Source: Lachnospiraceae bacterium (lineage in GTDB: Bacteria; Bacillota; Clostridia; Lachnospirales; Lachnospiraceae). Taken from it: DNA of 64,000 bases. The notes below the pieces were generated by a model that was not told the origin of the DNA, made no database searches, and saw only the letters and a list, made by a program, of their open reading frames with translations. The stretch lies in the NCBI GenBank assembly GCA_024403275.1, contig JAKSSD010000004.1, positions 1 to 64,000 on the forward strand, in the 5' to 3' direction. Of the stretch, positions 8,370-17,661 are shown piece after piece. The stretch's first letter is position 1. Each line of letters starts with the position of its first letter. The position numbers were made by a program, and so were the translations under genes.

Positions 8370-9860
8370 ATGCGAGAAAAATATGAAACACTAACTTTAG
8401 TTGTGTTAAAGGATATAGTGAAAGGTCTTGGCGTTAAAGGCTATTCAACTATGAGCAAGGATCAGATTATTGATATTCTTGTTGAGGAAGAAAAGAAGAG
8501 AAATTCTGCAAAGGAAGCTGCGGAGAATCAGAATGTTAAAGAGGTTAAAGTCGAAGTCCGTCATCCAGAACCAAAGACTTCAGAGGTAAGGATGGCAGAG
8601 GTCCCTAAGGAAGATAAAAAGATGGCAGAAGCAGATTATATGCAGCCTCAGACAGTATCGGATGAAAATCAGGAGACAACAATGATGGTTATTGGCGCTC
8701 CAGGATATGAGCAGGAGTTTGATCCTAGATTAGATACTCATGTTCAGATATCAGGTATTGTTGAGATAATGCAGGATGGCTATGGATTTATAAGAGATGC
8801 CAATTACACATCTGGTGATAACGATATTTATGTATCACATAGTCAGATTAAGAAATTTGGAATCAGAACAGGCGATTTTGTTACTGGTAACAGAAAGATA
8901 AAAACAGATAAGGAAAAATATCCAGCATTACTTTATATTTCAAAGATTAATGATAAATCACCAGAAAAGAACGTTAAGAGATGTAAATTTGAGGATATGA
9001 CTCCTGAGTTCCCTGATGAGAAAATCAGACTCTCAATTCCAGGAGCTCCTACATCGATGAGAATTATGGACCTTGTTGCTCCTGTAGGTAAAGGTCAGCG
9101 TGGTATGATAGTATCACAGCCTAAAGCAGGTAAGACTACATTATTGAAGGATATTGCAAGAAGTATTCTTTACAATAATAAAGAAATGCATATGATTATC
9201 CTTCTGATTGATGAAAGACCAGAAGAAGTTACAGATATTAAGAGAGCTATTAAGGGACCAAATGTTGAAGTAATCAGCTCAACTTTCGATGAGAAGCCAG
9301 ATCATCATAAAAAGGTAGCGGAAATGACTATTGAAAGAGCTAAGAGACTTGTTGAATCAAAAGAAGATGTTATTATTCTTCTCGATTCTATTACAAGACT
9401 TACAAGAGCTAATAATATGGTGGTTCCTCCTTCAGGAAGAACTCTTTCTGGTGGTCTCGATCCAGCAGCTTTACATATGCCAAAGAAATTCTTCGGTGCT
9501 GCGAGAAAAATGAATGAGGGTGGAAGTCTTACAATTCTTGCGACAGCACTTGTAGAGACAGGCTCTAAAATGGATGACGTTGTATATGAGGAATTCAAGG
9601 GAACAGGTAATATGGAACTTGTTCTTGACAGAAAGCTTTCTGAGAAGAGAGTATTCCCTGCAATTGATATTATTAAATCGGGAACAAGAAATGAAAATCT
9701 TCTTCTTAATTCAGAAGAGTACAATGCAATGAATCTTGTCAGAAGAAGATTTAACGGACTTAAACCAGAAGATGAGGTTGATGATTTACTTAATTTGTTT
9801 GCCAGATTTAAAAATAATGAGGAAGTTGTGGCATTTATTAATAAGAATAGGATGCCATAA
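8370..9860 (+). CDS. rho: Transcription termination factor Rho
   Basis: A hexameric RNA-dependent ATPase/translocase that ends transcription. Domains in order: Rho_N three-helix domain (about 1-45), a charged linker of about 75 residues, the cold-shock-like primary RNA-binding domain (about 125-205, with YGFIRD), and the RecA-like motor with Walker A QPKAGKTT (about 251-258), ERPEEVTD, Walker [12 protein letters not shown] and the SGGLDP Q-loop region. The linker between Rho_N and the RNA-binding domain is longer than in Escherichia coli Rho (419 aa) and lifts the length to 496. GGAGG ribosome binding site. It precedes rpmE, a common arrangement in Firmicutes. Confidence 0.97.
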   Translation: MREKYETLTLVVLKDIVKGLGVKGYSTMSKDQIIDILVEEEKKRNSAKEAAENQNVKEVKVEVRHPEPKTSEVRMAEVPKEDKKMAEADYMQPQTVSDENQETTMMVIGAPGYEQEFDPRLDTHVQISGIVEIMQDGYGFIRDANYTSGDNDIYVSHSQIKKFGIRTGDFVTGNRKIKTDKEKYPALLYISKINDKSPEKNVKRCKFEDMTPEFPDEKIRLSIPGAPTSMRIMDLVAPVGKGQRGMIVSQPKAGKTTLLKDIARSILYNNKEMHMIILLIDERPEEVTDIKRAIKGPNVEVISSTFDEKPDHHKKVAEMTIERAKRLVESKEDVIILLDSITRLTRANNMVVPPSGRTLSGGLDPAALHMPKKFFGAARKMNEGGSLTILATALVETGSKMDDVVYEEFKGTGNMELVLDRKLSEKRVFPAIDIIKSGTRNENLLLNSEEYNAMNLVRRRFNGLKPEDEVDDLLNLFARFKNNEEVVAFINKNRMP

Positions 9861-9885
9861 AAAAATACTTGCAAAGGTATTTTTT
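9861..9885 (+). terminator. Weak terminator-like hairpin after rho
   Basis: An AT-rich inverted repeat (9861-9868 with 9877-9884) follows the rho stop directly and ends in T residues. The stem has only two GC pairs, so it may terminate poorly. The same bases contain the -35 box of the rpmE promoter. Confidence 0.4.
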
Positions 9886-9897
9886 GCATGATATAAT
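9869..9897 (+). promoter_or_regulatory. rpmE promoter
   Basis: TTGCAA (9869-9874) and TATAAT (9892-9897) with the optimal 17-bp spacer. It gives rpmE its own strong start right after rho. Confidence 0.75.
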
Positions 9898-9949
9898 AAG
9901 CAAGCATTTTGTGAAAAAAAGGAATTTAAATATAGAGAGGTGAGAAACA

Positions 9950-10156
9950 ATGAGAGAAGGAATTCATCCAGAGTATTATCAGGCAACTGTAACTTGCAAC
10001 TGTGGTAACACATTTGTAACAGGTTCTACAAAATCAGATATTCACGTAGAAGTTTGTTCAAAGTGCCACTCTTTCTACACAGGACAGCAGAAAGCTACAC
10101 AGGCTCGTGGTCGTATTGATAAGTTTAATAAGAAGTACGGTGTGGAAAGCAAATAA
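9950..10156 (+). CDS. rpmE: 50S ribosomal protein L31, zinc-binding form
   Basis: Ribosomal protein bL31 of the large subunit, 68 residues. It is the zinc-binding (C+) form: Cys16, Cys18, Cys36 and Cys39 make the CxC...CxxC site. Conserved start [10 protein letters not shown] and the [11 protein letters not shown] tail are typical. AGAGAGGTG ribosome binding site upstream. Its own promoter and terminator make it a monocistronic unit between rho and the DUF1385 gene. Confidence 0.97.
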   Translation: MREGIHPEYYQATVTCNCGNTFVTGSTKSDIHVEVCSKCHSFYTGQQKATQARGRIDKFNKKYGVESK

Positions 10157-10168
10157 TTGTGTTCAGAG

Positions 10169-10199
10169 AGGTTGAGGTAAGAATTTATCTCAACCTTTT
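10169..10199 (+). terminator. Intrinsic terminator after rpmE
   Basis: A perfect 8-bp stem (10169-10176 with 10189-10196), 12-nt loop, then TTTTATATT. The T-tract is short. Confidence 0.7.
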
Positions 10200-10202
10200 A
10201 TA

Positions 10203-10232
10203 TTCACAGGGGTCTGTTAGATCTTATATAAT
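10203..10232 (+). promoter_or_regulatory. Promoter for the DUF1385-prmC-prfA unit
   Basis: TTCACA (10203-10208) and TATAAT (10227-10232), 18-bp spacer. A 6-bp GGAGGG/CCCTCC hairpin (10259-10264 with 10272-10277) lies in the leader just ahead of the ribosome binding site and could compete with it for ribosomes. Confidence 0.5.
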
Positions 10233-10298
10233 AGATTAAGCAGATTCACAAGGCGAAGGGAGGGATAAATACCCTCCTATTCAATTATGGAGTTTCTT

Positions 10299-12470
10299 AT
10301 GAGCAGAAAAAGAAAGGCTCGCTTTAGTGGTGTTATAGGACAACCTCATATTGAAGGTATAATGATGCGAAGTGATAATAAGTTCGCAGTTGTTGTCCGT
10401 AAGTCCGACAGAGTAATGGAAACCGTTGTTAAAGATGTAGAGAATAATCCTAACAAAGTGGTAAAATTCATACCTTTTGTCAGGGGTGTTTTTGCGTTGA
10501 TTCAAACACTTATTGTTGGGTTTGAGTCAATGGAGTATACTTCAACGATTTATGCTCAGGACATGCCAGAACAGTCAGGCTTTGACAAAATATTACATAA
10601 GTTATTCGGTAAACATTCGGATTTGGTAGTGTCAGCTATAACAGTGATGTTATCCCTGATGTTATTTTTATGTGCATTTTTTGGATTGCCAATTGTGGCT
10701 GATCTCCTGCTCAGAAAATATATCATTAATGATTCACTCGTTGTAATAGCAGATAGTGTGGTGAAGTTATTAGTTATACTAGTATATCTCATCGTAATAT
10801 CCTGCTCTAAAGAAGTGCGACGATCCATGGCTTATCATGGTGCAGAGCACAAATGTATCAATTGTATTGAAAATGGTAGAAAACTCACAATCAAGAGAGT
10901 TAGAGATGCATCGAAGTTTCAGAGAAGATGTTCTACAAGTTTTATTTGGGTTACTCTTATTGTGATTGTATTGTTATTTATATTTGTAAGAATCGATAAC
11001 CTTCCATTAAGACTTTTGTTTAGAATAGGATGTGTGCCTGTTGTAGCAGCAATTGCATATGAATATTTAAGATTAATAAGTAAGTTCGACAATATATTTA
11101 CAAGAATTCTTGCTTTCCCTGTTTATCTTTGTCAGGTATTTACAGTTAGAGAGCCTGATGATGATATGATTGAGTTGGCAATCAAGTCTCTTGAAGCAGT
11201 ATTTGACTGGAAGGGATTTCTCGTAGAAGAATTCCCGGATTACTATAGTGCTTATGACTTTGGCCTGGAAAATGTTGAGATTAAGAAGAAACTTACTAAG
11301 AAAGAGCAGATTAAGGCGGCCAGAGAAGATTCGAAGAAATATCATGAGAAACATAAGGCTGAAAAAGAAGAAGCTCGTCATATTAAAGAAGAACAAAGAA
11401 AATCCAGAGAGGAAGAAAGAGCCGTTAAGCATCTTGAGGATAAACGTCGCAGGATGGAAGAAAAGAAGGCTTCGGCTGCTAAATCGATAGAAGAAATTCT
11501 TAATCTTAATGATGACAAGACTGTTGAAAGCATTCTTGGGGAAGGCATTGAGAATGAGGATATCCAGTCAGAAATATCTGAAGCAGGGGTTGATTTTGTA
11601 AATGATACAGAAATGATGATGCCTGCTAACGAAGATATTTATGCTGAGGATGATTTATCGAATGTAGATAATTTAGAAAATCAGGATGAAGTGCTTGAGA
11701 ATACAATAGAAGAATTGTTAGAGAATCCTGTTGATGAGACTTCAAATGAAACTGAAGAAATATTAAATGAAGACATTTCGAAAGATTTAGAAGTTGAAAT
11801 CTTTGAAGATATTGAAGAAGAATTGACTGAAGAAATCCCTGTAAATATTGATGAAGAATTGGATGATATTCCTGAAGATACAGAAGAATCTGAAGATGTC
11901 CTTGAAGCAATCGAAGAATCTGAAGAAGTTTATGAAGATACTGAAGAGGAATTAAATGAAGAGATTCACGAAGAATTGATAGAAGAAACAGTTGTGTCAG
12001 AGGATGTAGTCATTGCGGAAGGGGAAGATGAAGTGAGTACTGGCATTTTAAAACCAAGTAAATTAGATTATATGGACGATTATGGATTTGATCCAGATGA
12101 CGAAGAAGTACCTATGGATACAATGCGCTTCGAGCCTGTAGATGAAAGCGTTCTTGAAACTTATCAGGATGAAGAGGATGACGAAGAAGAAGATGGCCCT
12201 CTATTTAATAAGGACATTATCAGCATCCCAATGCCTGAAGAACTTAGTACATTTGAGGTTCTTCCAGAAGGTGGAGTTGTTTCAAGAATCTATAATTACG
12301 AAGAAGAGGAAAATGACGTACTTGAGGAAGAAGATGGTGACTATGATTTCGATAATATTATCGATGAGAATGGTCGCTTGACTCTTAAGGATACAGATGC
12401 TTTCAATAAGAAGCTTGATGAAGAATTCGAAGCAATTATGAGAAGCTTAGGACTTGAAGATGACTTATAA
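10299..12470 (+). CDS. DUF1385 membrane protein with long acidic C-terminal tail
   Basis: Residues 1 to about 300 match DUF1385, a family of unknown function found beside prmC/prfA in clostridia: GVIGQPHIEGIMMRS at the N-terminus, several membrane segments (about 100-125, 145-170, 210-255) and the conserved HGAEHKCINCIE motif near 180, whose His/Glu/Cys could bind metal. After a Lys/Glu-rich coiled-coil stretch (about 330-400) comes a disordered tail of some 320 residues dominated by Glu and Asp. Typical DUF1385 proteins end near 300-340 residues, so the tail is an addition. Start at 10299 is preferred over the ATG at 10287 because GGAG (10289-10292) lies 6 nt before it. prmC begins inside its 3' end. 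Confidence 0.88.
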   Translation: MSRKRKARFSGVIGQPHIEGIMMRSDNKFAVVVRKSDRVMETVVKDVENNPNKVVKFIPFVRGVFALIQTLIVGFESMEYTSTIYAQDMPEQSGFDKILHKLFGKHSDLVVSAITVMLSLMLFLCAFFGLPIVADLLLRKYIINDSLVVIADSVVKLLVILVYLIVISCSKEVRRSMAYHGAEHKCINCIENGRKLTIKRVRDASKFQRRCSTSFIWVTLIVIVLLFIFVRIDNLPLRLLFRIGCVPVVAAIAYEYLRLISKFDNIFTRILAFPVYLCQVFTVREPDDDMIELAIKSLEAVFDWKGFLVEEFPDYYSAYDFGLENVEIKKKLTKKEQIKAAREDSKKYHEKHKAEKEEARHIKEEQRKSREEERAVKHLEDKRRRMEEKKASAAKSIEEILNLNDDKTVESILGEGIENEDIQSEISEAGVDFVNDTEMMMPANEDIYAEDDLSNVDNLENQDEVLENTIEELLENPVDETSNETEEILNEDISKDLEVEIFEDIEEELTEEIPVNIDEELDDIPEDTEESEDVLEAIEESEEVYEDTEEELNEEIHEELIEETVVSEDVVIAEGEDEVSTGILKPSKLDYMDDYGFDPDDEEVPMDTMRFEPVDESVLETYQDEEDDEEEDGPLFNKDIISIPMPEELSTFEVLPEGGVVSRIYNYEEEENDVLEEEDGDYDFDNIIDENGRLTLKDTDAFNKKLDEEFEAIMRSLGLEDDL

Positions 12471-13293
12471 GGAATTGTTTGAAAAGGGTAAGAATATGCT
12501 TCCTGGTGAGGAAGCTTCAATTGAAGCTGCAATACTTCTTGAAAGTATTTTAGATACTAACAGAAATGATTTGTTCTTAAATCCTGACAGAGAAGTAAGC
12601 CTTGAAGATGAAAAAATATTTTTATCTTACCTTGAGAGAAGACTTACGGGTGAGCCGGTTCAGTATATTACAGGGATAGCACCATTTTATGGGCTTGAAT
12701 TATATACAGATAAAGAAGTCCTCATACCAAGATTTGATACTGAGGTTTTAGTAGAAGAAATTCTCAAGGTTATTAAGCCTGATAATAGTATTCTTGATTT
12801 GTGTACTGGTTCAGGATGCATTCTTGCAGGCGTACTTAGCAATTCTAATAATGTTAAAGCTACTGGGATAGATATAAGCGACAGGGCTTTGAATTTGGCT
12901 AAAAGAAACCTTGAAAAATATAATTTAAAGGCAGAAATATTTAAAAGCGATTTATTTGAAAATGTTGAAGGAAAATATGATATAATAGTTTCAAATCCAC
13001 CTTACATCGAAAGTGAAGTTATTGAAGGTCTTGAGAAACAGGTTAAAGAGTTTGAACCAAGACTGGCACTTGATGGTGGAGAGGATGGCCTTATCTTTTA
13101 CAGAATTATTGTTGATGAGGCAAAAAGGTTTCTTAACATTAATGGAAAGCTTATGTTTGAAATTGGTTATAATCAGGGGGAAGCGGTGAAGAGGCTTCTT
13201 TTGGATAAGGGTTATGACCAGGTTAAGATTATAAAAGATTTATGCGGCAATGACAGGGTAGTAACTGCCTGCCACGGAGGAAACAATGTTTGA
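12460..13293 (+). CDS. prmC: Peptide chain release factor N5-glutamine methyltransferase
   Basis: Methylates the glutamine of the GGQ motif in release factors RF1 and RF2, using S-adenosylmethionine. The SAM site ([10 protein letters not shown] near 110) and the catalytic NPPY motif near 178 are intact, after a helical N-terminal domain. Length 277 is normal. The ATG at 12460 is chosen over the TTG at 12454, with AGGA at 12448-12451 as ribosome binding site; it overlaps the DUF1385 gene by 11 nt. Its target RF1 is encoded next with an 8-nt overlap, so enzyme and substrate are translationally coupled. Confidence 0.95.
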   Translation: MTYKELFEKGKNMLPGEEASIEAAILLESILDTNRNDLFLNPDREVSLEDEKIFLSYLERRLTGEPVQYITGIAPFYGLELYTDKEVLIPRFDTEVLVEEILKVIKPDNSILDLCTGSGCILAGVLSNSNNVKATGIDISDRALNLAKRNLEKYNLKAEIFKSDLFENVEGKYDIIVSNPPYIESEVIEGLEKQVKEFEPRLALDGGEDGLIFYRIIVDEAKRFLNINGKLMFEIGYNQGEAVKRLLLDKGYDQVKIIKDLCGNDRVVTACHGGNNV

Positions 13294-14365
13294 TAAGTTA
13301 GAAGATTTATTGATTAGATTTGAGGAACTTATGGGTGAACTTCAGTCTCCTGGAGTAACTGATAATCCTCAGAGATTTAGAGCTTTAATGAAGGAACAGA
13401 GCGATCTTACTCCTATTGTTGAAGCATATACAGAATATAAGAAGGCAAATGAGACTATTAAGGATTCTCTTGAAATGCTTGAAGCAGAGAGCGATGAAGA
13501 GATGAGAGAGATGCTTAAGGAAGAACTTAACGATGCGAAAAAATCAGTTGAGGAGCTTGAGCAGAAGCTTAAAATCCTTCTTCTTCCAAAGGACCCTAAT
13601 GATGACAAGAACGTTATCGTTGAAATTCGTGGTGGTGCTGGTGGAGATGAAGCAGCTTTATTTGCAGCAGAATTATACAGACTTTATGTTCACTATGCTG
13701 AGAGCCAGAGATGGAAGGTTGAAACAGTAAACGTTGAAGAAATTGGAATTGGTGGTATGAAGGAAGTTGAATTCATGATTTCTGGTAATGGTGCTTATTC
13801 CAAACTTAAATATGAATCAGGCGTACATCGTGTACAGAGAGTTCCTGAAACAGAATCAGGCGGAAGAATTCATACATCAACAGCAACTGTAGCAGTAATG
13901 CCAGAAGTAGAAGATGTAGAAATAGAGATCAACGAAGCAGATATTCGTATTGACGTTATGAGAGCTTCAGGTTCTGGTGGACAGTGTGTAAATACTACTG
14001 ACTCAGCAGTACGTCTTACTCATTACCCAACAGGTATTGTTATTTATTCACAGACTGAAAAGTCACAGATTCAGAATAAAGCTAAGGCTTTTGCACTTCT
14101 TAGAGCAAAGCTTTATGATTTGGAACAGCAGAAGGCACATGATGCAGAAGCTGAACTTCGTAAGAGTCAGATTGGTACAGGTGATAGATCTGAGAAGATT
14201 AGAACATACAATTTCCCTCAGGGACGTGTAACTGATCATAGAATTAACCTGACACTTTATAAACTCGACAAGATTATGAACGGCGACATCGATGAGATTA
14301 TTGATGCATGCATCGCAGCTGATCAGGCAGCGAAGCTTGCAAAATTAAATGAGCAGAATAACTAA
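13286..14365 (+). CDS. prfA: Peptide chain release factor 1
   Basis: RF1 recognises UAA and UAG and triggers peptide release on the ribosome. The stop-codon-reading tripeptide is Pro-Glu-Thr (PxT class, about residues 186-188), which marks RF1 rather than RF2. The catalytic GGQ lies near 231 in [15 protein letters not shown]. Length 359 is standard. A GGAGG ribosome binding site sits inside the end of prmC. Last gene of the DUF1385-prmC-prfA unit; the next gene has its own ribosome binding site 35 nt on. Confidence 0.97.
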   Translation: MFDKLEDLLIRFEELMGELQSPGVTDNPQRFRALMKEQSDLTPIVEAYTEYKKANETIKDSLEMLEAESDEEMREMLKEELNDAKKSVEELEQKLKILLLPKDPNDDKNVIVEIRGGAGGDEAALFAAELYRLYVHYAESQRWKVETVNVEEIGIGGMKEVEFMISGNGAYSKLKYESGVHRVQRVPETESGGRIHTSTATVAVMPEVEDVEIEINEADIRIDVMRASGSGGQCVNTTDSAVRLTHYPTGIVIYSQTEKSQIQNKAKAFALLRAKLYDLEQQKAHDAEAELRKSQIGTGDRSEKIRTYNFPQGRVTDHRINLTLYKLDKIMNGDIDEIIDACIAADQAAKLAKLNEQNN

Positions 14366-14400
14366 TGTAAGATTAAACTTCAATGTTTAGGGGTGGGCAT

Positions 14401-15342
14401 ATGATAGGTGAATCTTTTGAATTGATGAATCGTATTCCTGGTGCGTTTTTTATATTTGACAGAAAGACTTATAAGTTTTTGTTTGTATCAGACGGACTTC
14501 TTAATCTTTTTGGACAAAGCGAAAAGGCATTTCTGGATATGTACTATAATTCCTTTGAGATGTTTATTTACAAGGAAGACAGAAGACAGATAAAGAATCT
14601 TATTGAAGAACAGTTTTCAATATCTGATTTCTGCGAGGCAAATTTCCGTGTTAAGAGTCTTCTTGAAGATGAGAAATATATGGTTTTTCAGGGAAGACTT
14701 GTTGTGGAAAATGATGGCTCGGAAAATGTTTATGGCGTTTTATTTGATGTTACGGAGATGGTAGTTTCCCAACAGGAAATAAATCGTATGAATATGGACC
14801 TTTACAAGAAGTCTGCTGAAGAGAGAGTTAAGCATGCTCAGCTTAGCACGAAGGCAAAGATGGATGAGCTTACAGGCATTCTTAATAAGATTGCCATTGA
14901 AGATGCTATTCGCGAATACCTTGCAGAGAGTGAAGAAGATCAGATGCATGCCTTCCTTATGATTGATAGTGATAATTTCAAGAGTGTAAATGATATATAC
15001 GGCCATGCAGTCGGTGATGAAGTTATTAAATATGTTGCGAGTGTTATTAAAAGAACATTTCGTGATAGCGATTTTAAGGGACGTTTTGGTGGCGACGAAT
15101 TCATGGTATTTATGAAAAATACTACCAGAGATGCTACAGCGATGCGTGCAAATCAGCTAAATGAGGCAATAAGAAAGCCTTATATCAAAAACGGCAAGGA
15201 AATACATATTTCATGTTCAATAGGTATTTCTTATTACTCGAAAGATGGAACTACTTTTGAAACTCTTTTCGAGGCTGCAGACGCTGCTTTGTATAAGGCA
15301 AAGGAATTAGGAAAAGATCAATTTGTTGAATTTTCCAAATAA
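14401..15342 (+). CDS. Diguanylate cyclase with N-terminal PAS-like sensor
   Basis: Predicted to make c-di-GMP from two GTP. Residues 1-125 form a PAS-like fold (IPGAFFIFD start, VYGVLFDVTEM end), followed by a helical linker and a GGDEF domain from about 160. The active-site motif is FGGDEF (near 228-233), and an RxxD product-inhibition site (RDSD) sits five residues before it, so feedback control is likely. There is no membrane segment, so it should be cytosolic. Start at 14401 because AGGGGTGGG (14389-14397) precedes it; the ATG at 14383 would lie upstream of that site. It may be read through from prfA. A hairpin terminator for it lies inside the convergent AraC gene. Confidence 0.9.
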   Translation: MIGESFELMNRIPGAFFIFDRKTYKFLFVSDGLLNLFGQSEKAFLDMYYNSFEMFIYKEDRRQIKNLIEEQFSISDFCEANFRVKSLLEDEKYMVFQGRLVVENDGSENVYGVLFDVTEMVVSQQEINRMNMDLYKKSAEERVKHAQLSTKAKMDELTGILNKIAIEDAIREYLAESEEDQMHAFLMIDSDNFKSVNDIYGHAVGDEVIKYVASVIKRTFRDSDFKGRFGGDEFMVFMKNTTRDATAMRANQLNEAIRKPYIKNGKEIHISCSIGISYYSKDGTTFETLFEAADAALYKAKELGKDQFVEFSK

Positions 15343-15344
15343 TA

Positions 15345-16310
15345 TTAAATATGTGTAAATGACATACCGAACGGAGACAATTTATCTCTTCGTTCGGTTT
15401 TTGATTGCTTTTTAAATTCAGAAGGAGTGCAGGACATATATTCTCTGAAAACCTTATTGAAATAACTGGCATTGTTAAAGCCGACATTGCTTGCAAGATC
15501 GGAGATTGATTCATCATCTCGTTTTTTCTTAAGCATAATTTCGCAAGCTTTAAGAATTCTGTAACGCTTGAGATATTCAAATGGTGACATTCCGATAGAA
15601 CGTTTGAATAAACGACAACATTCACTCTTGGAGATGTGAATAGAATCAGCTATTTCTTCGAGAGTAATAGGGTCGAAATAATTTTCAGAAATAAAAGTGA
15701 GTGCATCCTTGATTCTCTCTTCATCAGAGGAAGTGGATTTTAATTCTCTAAGTTCGTTTTTATGAACAGGCACAGTGGTTCTTGGCATTTCCTTAATCAG
15801 TGTGTACCATAAAAGACTAAGAGATGATTTTGTAAGAAGTTCGTAACCAAAGATTCTTGTAAGATTATAATCAAGAACATCATTCAAATAAGAAATCAGT
15901 GCTTTGCCGATTCTGTCATGATGACCAAAAATCATATATTTTTCGTTAGAAGAATTAATAGGGTCCAAATAGGTGCTCTTGGTATAGGTTGAAGAATCAG
16001 GGAAAAGAAGGCTTGGTGAGAAGATAAGAGAAATAATCTTACAACCAGGTCCCATAGATTTGATTGAATGAAAAACATTACTTTTGATAAAAATGGCATC
16101 GCTTGTTCTTACTACAACCTCTTCATCGCCTAGATTATAGATAGCATGACCTTCTCTGATAATATCAATCTCAATTTCCTCATGCCAATGCCATCTGACA
16201 GTGCTCAAGAAATTCTCATCAGGGTCAACAAAATAAACAGCTAATGGATAGTCGCTGTTAGCGTGATCATAGGTTTCTTTGTATTCTGATTCTGTGTTAT
16301 TAAAATTCAT
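15345..16310 (-). CDS. AraC-family transcriptional regulator with cupin-like sensor
   Basis: A 321-residue regulator. The N-terminal half (about 20-120) is a cupin-like beta barrel (RWHWHEEIEIDII, then GDEEVVVRTSDAIFI), the usual place for a small sugar or organic ligand; the C-terminal 100 residues hold two helix-turn-helix motifs (LEEIADSIHISKSECCRLFKR and SDLASNVGFNNASYFNKVFRE, split here) and end SCTPSEFKK. The effector is unknown and no sugar genes are adjacent. It lies between two diguanylate cyclase genes, convergent with one and divergent from the other, so it may control the second through the shared 109-nt upstream region. Confidence 0.9.
   Translation of the reverse strand: MNFNNTESEYKETYDHANSDYPLAVYFVDPDENFLSTVRWHWHEEIEIDIIREGHAIYNLGDEEVVVRTSDAIFIKSNVFHSIKSMGPGCKIISLIFSPSLLFPDSSTYTKSTYLDPINSSNEKYMIFGHHDRIGKALISYLNDVLDYNLTRIFGYELLTKSSLSLLWYTLIKEMPRTTVPVHKNELRELKSTSSDEERIKDALTFISENYFDPITLEEIADSIHISKSECCRLFKRSIGMSPFEYLKRYRILKACEIMLKKKRDDESISDLASNVGFNNASYFNKVFREYMSCTPSEFKKQSKTERRDKLSPFGMSFTHI
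15366..15402 (+). terminator. Intrinsic terminator embedded in the convergent AraC coding region
   Basis: An 8-bp stem (15366-15373 with 15391-15398), extended by GAGA/TCTC (15374-15377 with 15385-15388), followed by TTTTT on the plus strand. It serves the diguanylate cyclase transcript but encodes the C-terminal residues of the minus-strand AraC protein. Confidence 0.7.
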
Positions 16311-16419
16311 AATTTTGCACTTCCTACTTGTACAATTTTATCATAAATCATAAAAAAAACATATTATAATTTGATGACAATAACTGAAAAATATAGTATG
16401 ATGAAAATGTAAAAGGTTT

Positions 16420-17544
16420 ATGTTTTTATTATATGACGGATTTGATGTTATTATGAGCAATTTGAAACATTATTTGGAAAAAATTCGAAAGGGCGATATT
16501 TATTTTGATGAAGCTTTTAAACTATCTATTCTTTTAAGAGAGATTGGTGTTCTTCATCTTATTTTTAGCGTCCTGTTTTTTATTATGGGCAATATCCACC
16601 TTGGTGTTTATGATGTAATAGTATTTGTCATCTACAACCTTTTGGTAGTCCTTGTAAAGAAGAAGAAATTCAAACTCCTTATATTGCTTACTGCCGTTGA
16701 GGTTGTTATTCATGGCTTGATATGTACAGCTACATTAGGAATAGGAACAGGATTTACTCTTTATTATTTCACAATGATTTTAGGCTTATTTTATACTGTA
16801 TATGCCTGGGATGTATTTAAGAAAAAGGAAAGAACGGTTATTATTTATACGATAGCAGCATTATTGGCTATGCTGGCATCATATTTAATTTCGGTATTCT
16901 GTAATCCTATTATATTGATTCCAGAGATTTGGTCTCATATTTTTAATGTTTCTAATATCGTTTTATCAATGGCAGCGTTACTTGAGTTTCTTATTCTTCT
17001 TGGCTGGGATATTCTTAGCAAGAATGAAAATCTTTCAAGTAAGAATGATGAGCTAGATAAGATGGCCAATATGGATCCACTCACAAAGCTTTATAACAGA
17101 AGATATATCGATGGAGTACTTGCTGCTAAATATGAAGAACTTCATCAGACTGGAGATATATTCGGTATCATTATTGCGGATATTGATGATTTCAAAAAGG
17201 TAAATGATACATACGGACATGATGCTGGCGATGAGGTACTTGTAAGAGTAGCAGAGATACTCAAAAAATCTGTAAGAGATAATGACTATGTATGCAGATG
17301 GGGTGGTGAAGAATTCCTCGTTATCATAGCTGGCAATAAACAGATTACAAGCGATGTTGCTGAACGTATGAGAAAGTCCATTATGAAAGAAGTAATCAAA
17401 TTGGATGAAGCAGACATTTCAATAACTATGACATTTGGCGTTACAGAATCAACACCTGGTTATACAGTTGAGAAGCTTATCAATATTGCTGATGAGAATC
17501 TTTATAAGGGCAAAAATAACGGAAAGAATCAGGTTGTTATATAA
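16420..17544 (+). CDS. Membrane-bound diguanylate cyclase
   Basis: A c-di-GMP synthase with an integral-membrane sensor: about six hydrophobic segments between residues 35 and 205, then a short coiled coil and a C-terminal GGDEF domain. The active-site motif reads WGGEEF (near 295), a functional variant, with an RxxD inhibition site (RDND) five residues before it. The ligand sensed by the membrane part is unknown. The start is uncertain: ATG 16420 has AAAGG only 3 nt upstream, and the in-frame ATG 16453 (MSNLKHYLEK) has only a weak GGA. Divergent from the AraC regulator, which could control it. Confidence 0.88.
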   Translation: MFLLYDGFDVIMSNLKHYLEKIRKGDIYFDEAFKLSILLREIGVLHLIFSVLFFIMGNIHLGVYDVIVFVIYNLLVVLVKKKKFKLLILLTAVEVVIHGLICTATLGIGTGFTLYYFTMILGLFYTVYAWDVFKKKERTVIIYTIAALLAMLASYLISVFCNPIILIPEIWSHIFNVSNIVLSMAALLEFLILLGWDILSKNENLSSKNDELDKMANMDPLTKLYNRRYIDGVLAAKYEELHQTGDIFGIIIADIDDFKKVNDTYGHDAGDEVLVRVAEILKKSVRDNDYVCRWGGEEFLVIIAGNKQITSDVAERMRKSIMKEVIKLDEADISITMTFGVTESTPGYTVEKLINIADENLYKGKNNGKNQVVI

Positions 17545-17559
17545 ATTGCAGATAAAATG

Positions 17560-17588
17560 TTGACATAGTTGAAATGTACTGATATATT
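17560..17588 (+). promoter_or_regulatory. Promoter of the rimP-nusA-infB operon
   Basis: TTGACA (17560-17565, a perfect -35) and TATATT (17583-17588) with a 17-bp spacer. Transcription would start near 17595, upstream of the leader terminator at 17613-17638 and of rimP. Confidence 0.72.
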
Positions 17589-17612
17589 TGTAAATGGAAT
17601 AAGTTTTACGAG

Positions 17613-17638
17613 AAAGTGGGTTGACAAAACCCACTTTT
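17613..17638 (+). terminator. Intrinsic terminator in the nusA operon leader (possible attenuator)
   Basis: A 10-bp stem (17613-17622 with 17628-17637) with a 5-nt loop and a TTTTATTTATT tract. It could simply end the diguanylate cyclase transcript, but it lies downstream of the operon promoter at 17560-17588 and only 24 nt before rimP, so RNA polymerase must pass it to reach nusA. Leader termination as NusA self-control is known in Bacillus subtilis. Confidence 0.65.
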
Positions 17639-17661
17639 ATTTATTGTAAGGGAGATTTTAC

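Noticed and set aside
9305..9907. 200-codon minus-strand open frame opposite rho
   Set aside because: Serine/leucine-rich antisense shadow of a highly conserved gene, no ribosome binding site, no recognisable domain.
10259..10277. GGAGGG/CCCTCC hairpin as a terminator ahead of the DUF1385 gene
   Set aside because: No T-run follows; it is better seen as leader structure near the ribosome binding site.
11626..11910. Minus-strand open frame opposite the acidic tail of the DUF1385 protein
   Set aside because: Same cause: Glu codon runs leave the reverse strand open; no start signal.
17621..17647. TTGACA within the nusA leader hairpin as a second promoter
   Set aside because: The only -10-like sequence is 15 bp away and the start would fall at the rimP ribosome binding site, leaving no usable leader; the upstream promoter at 17560 is better.
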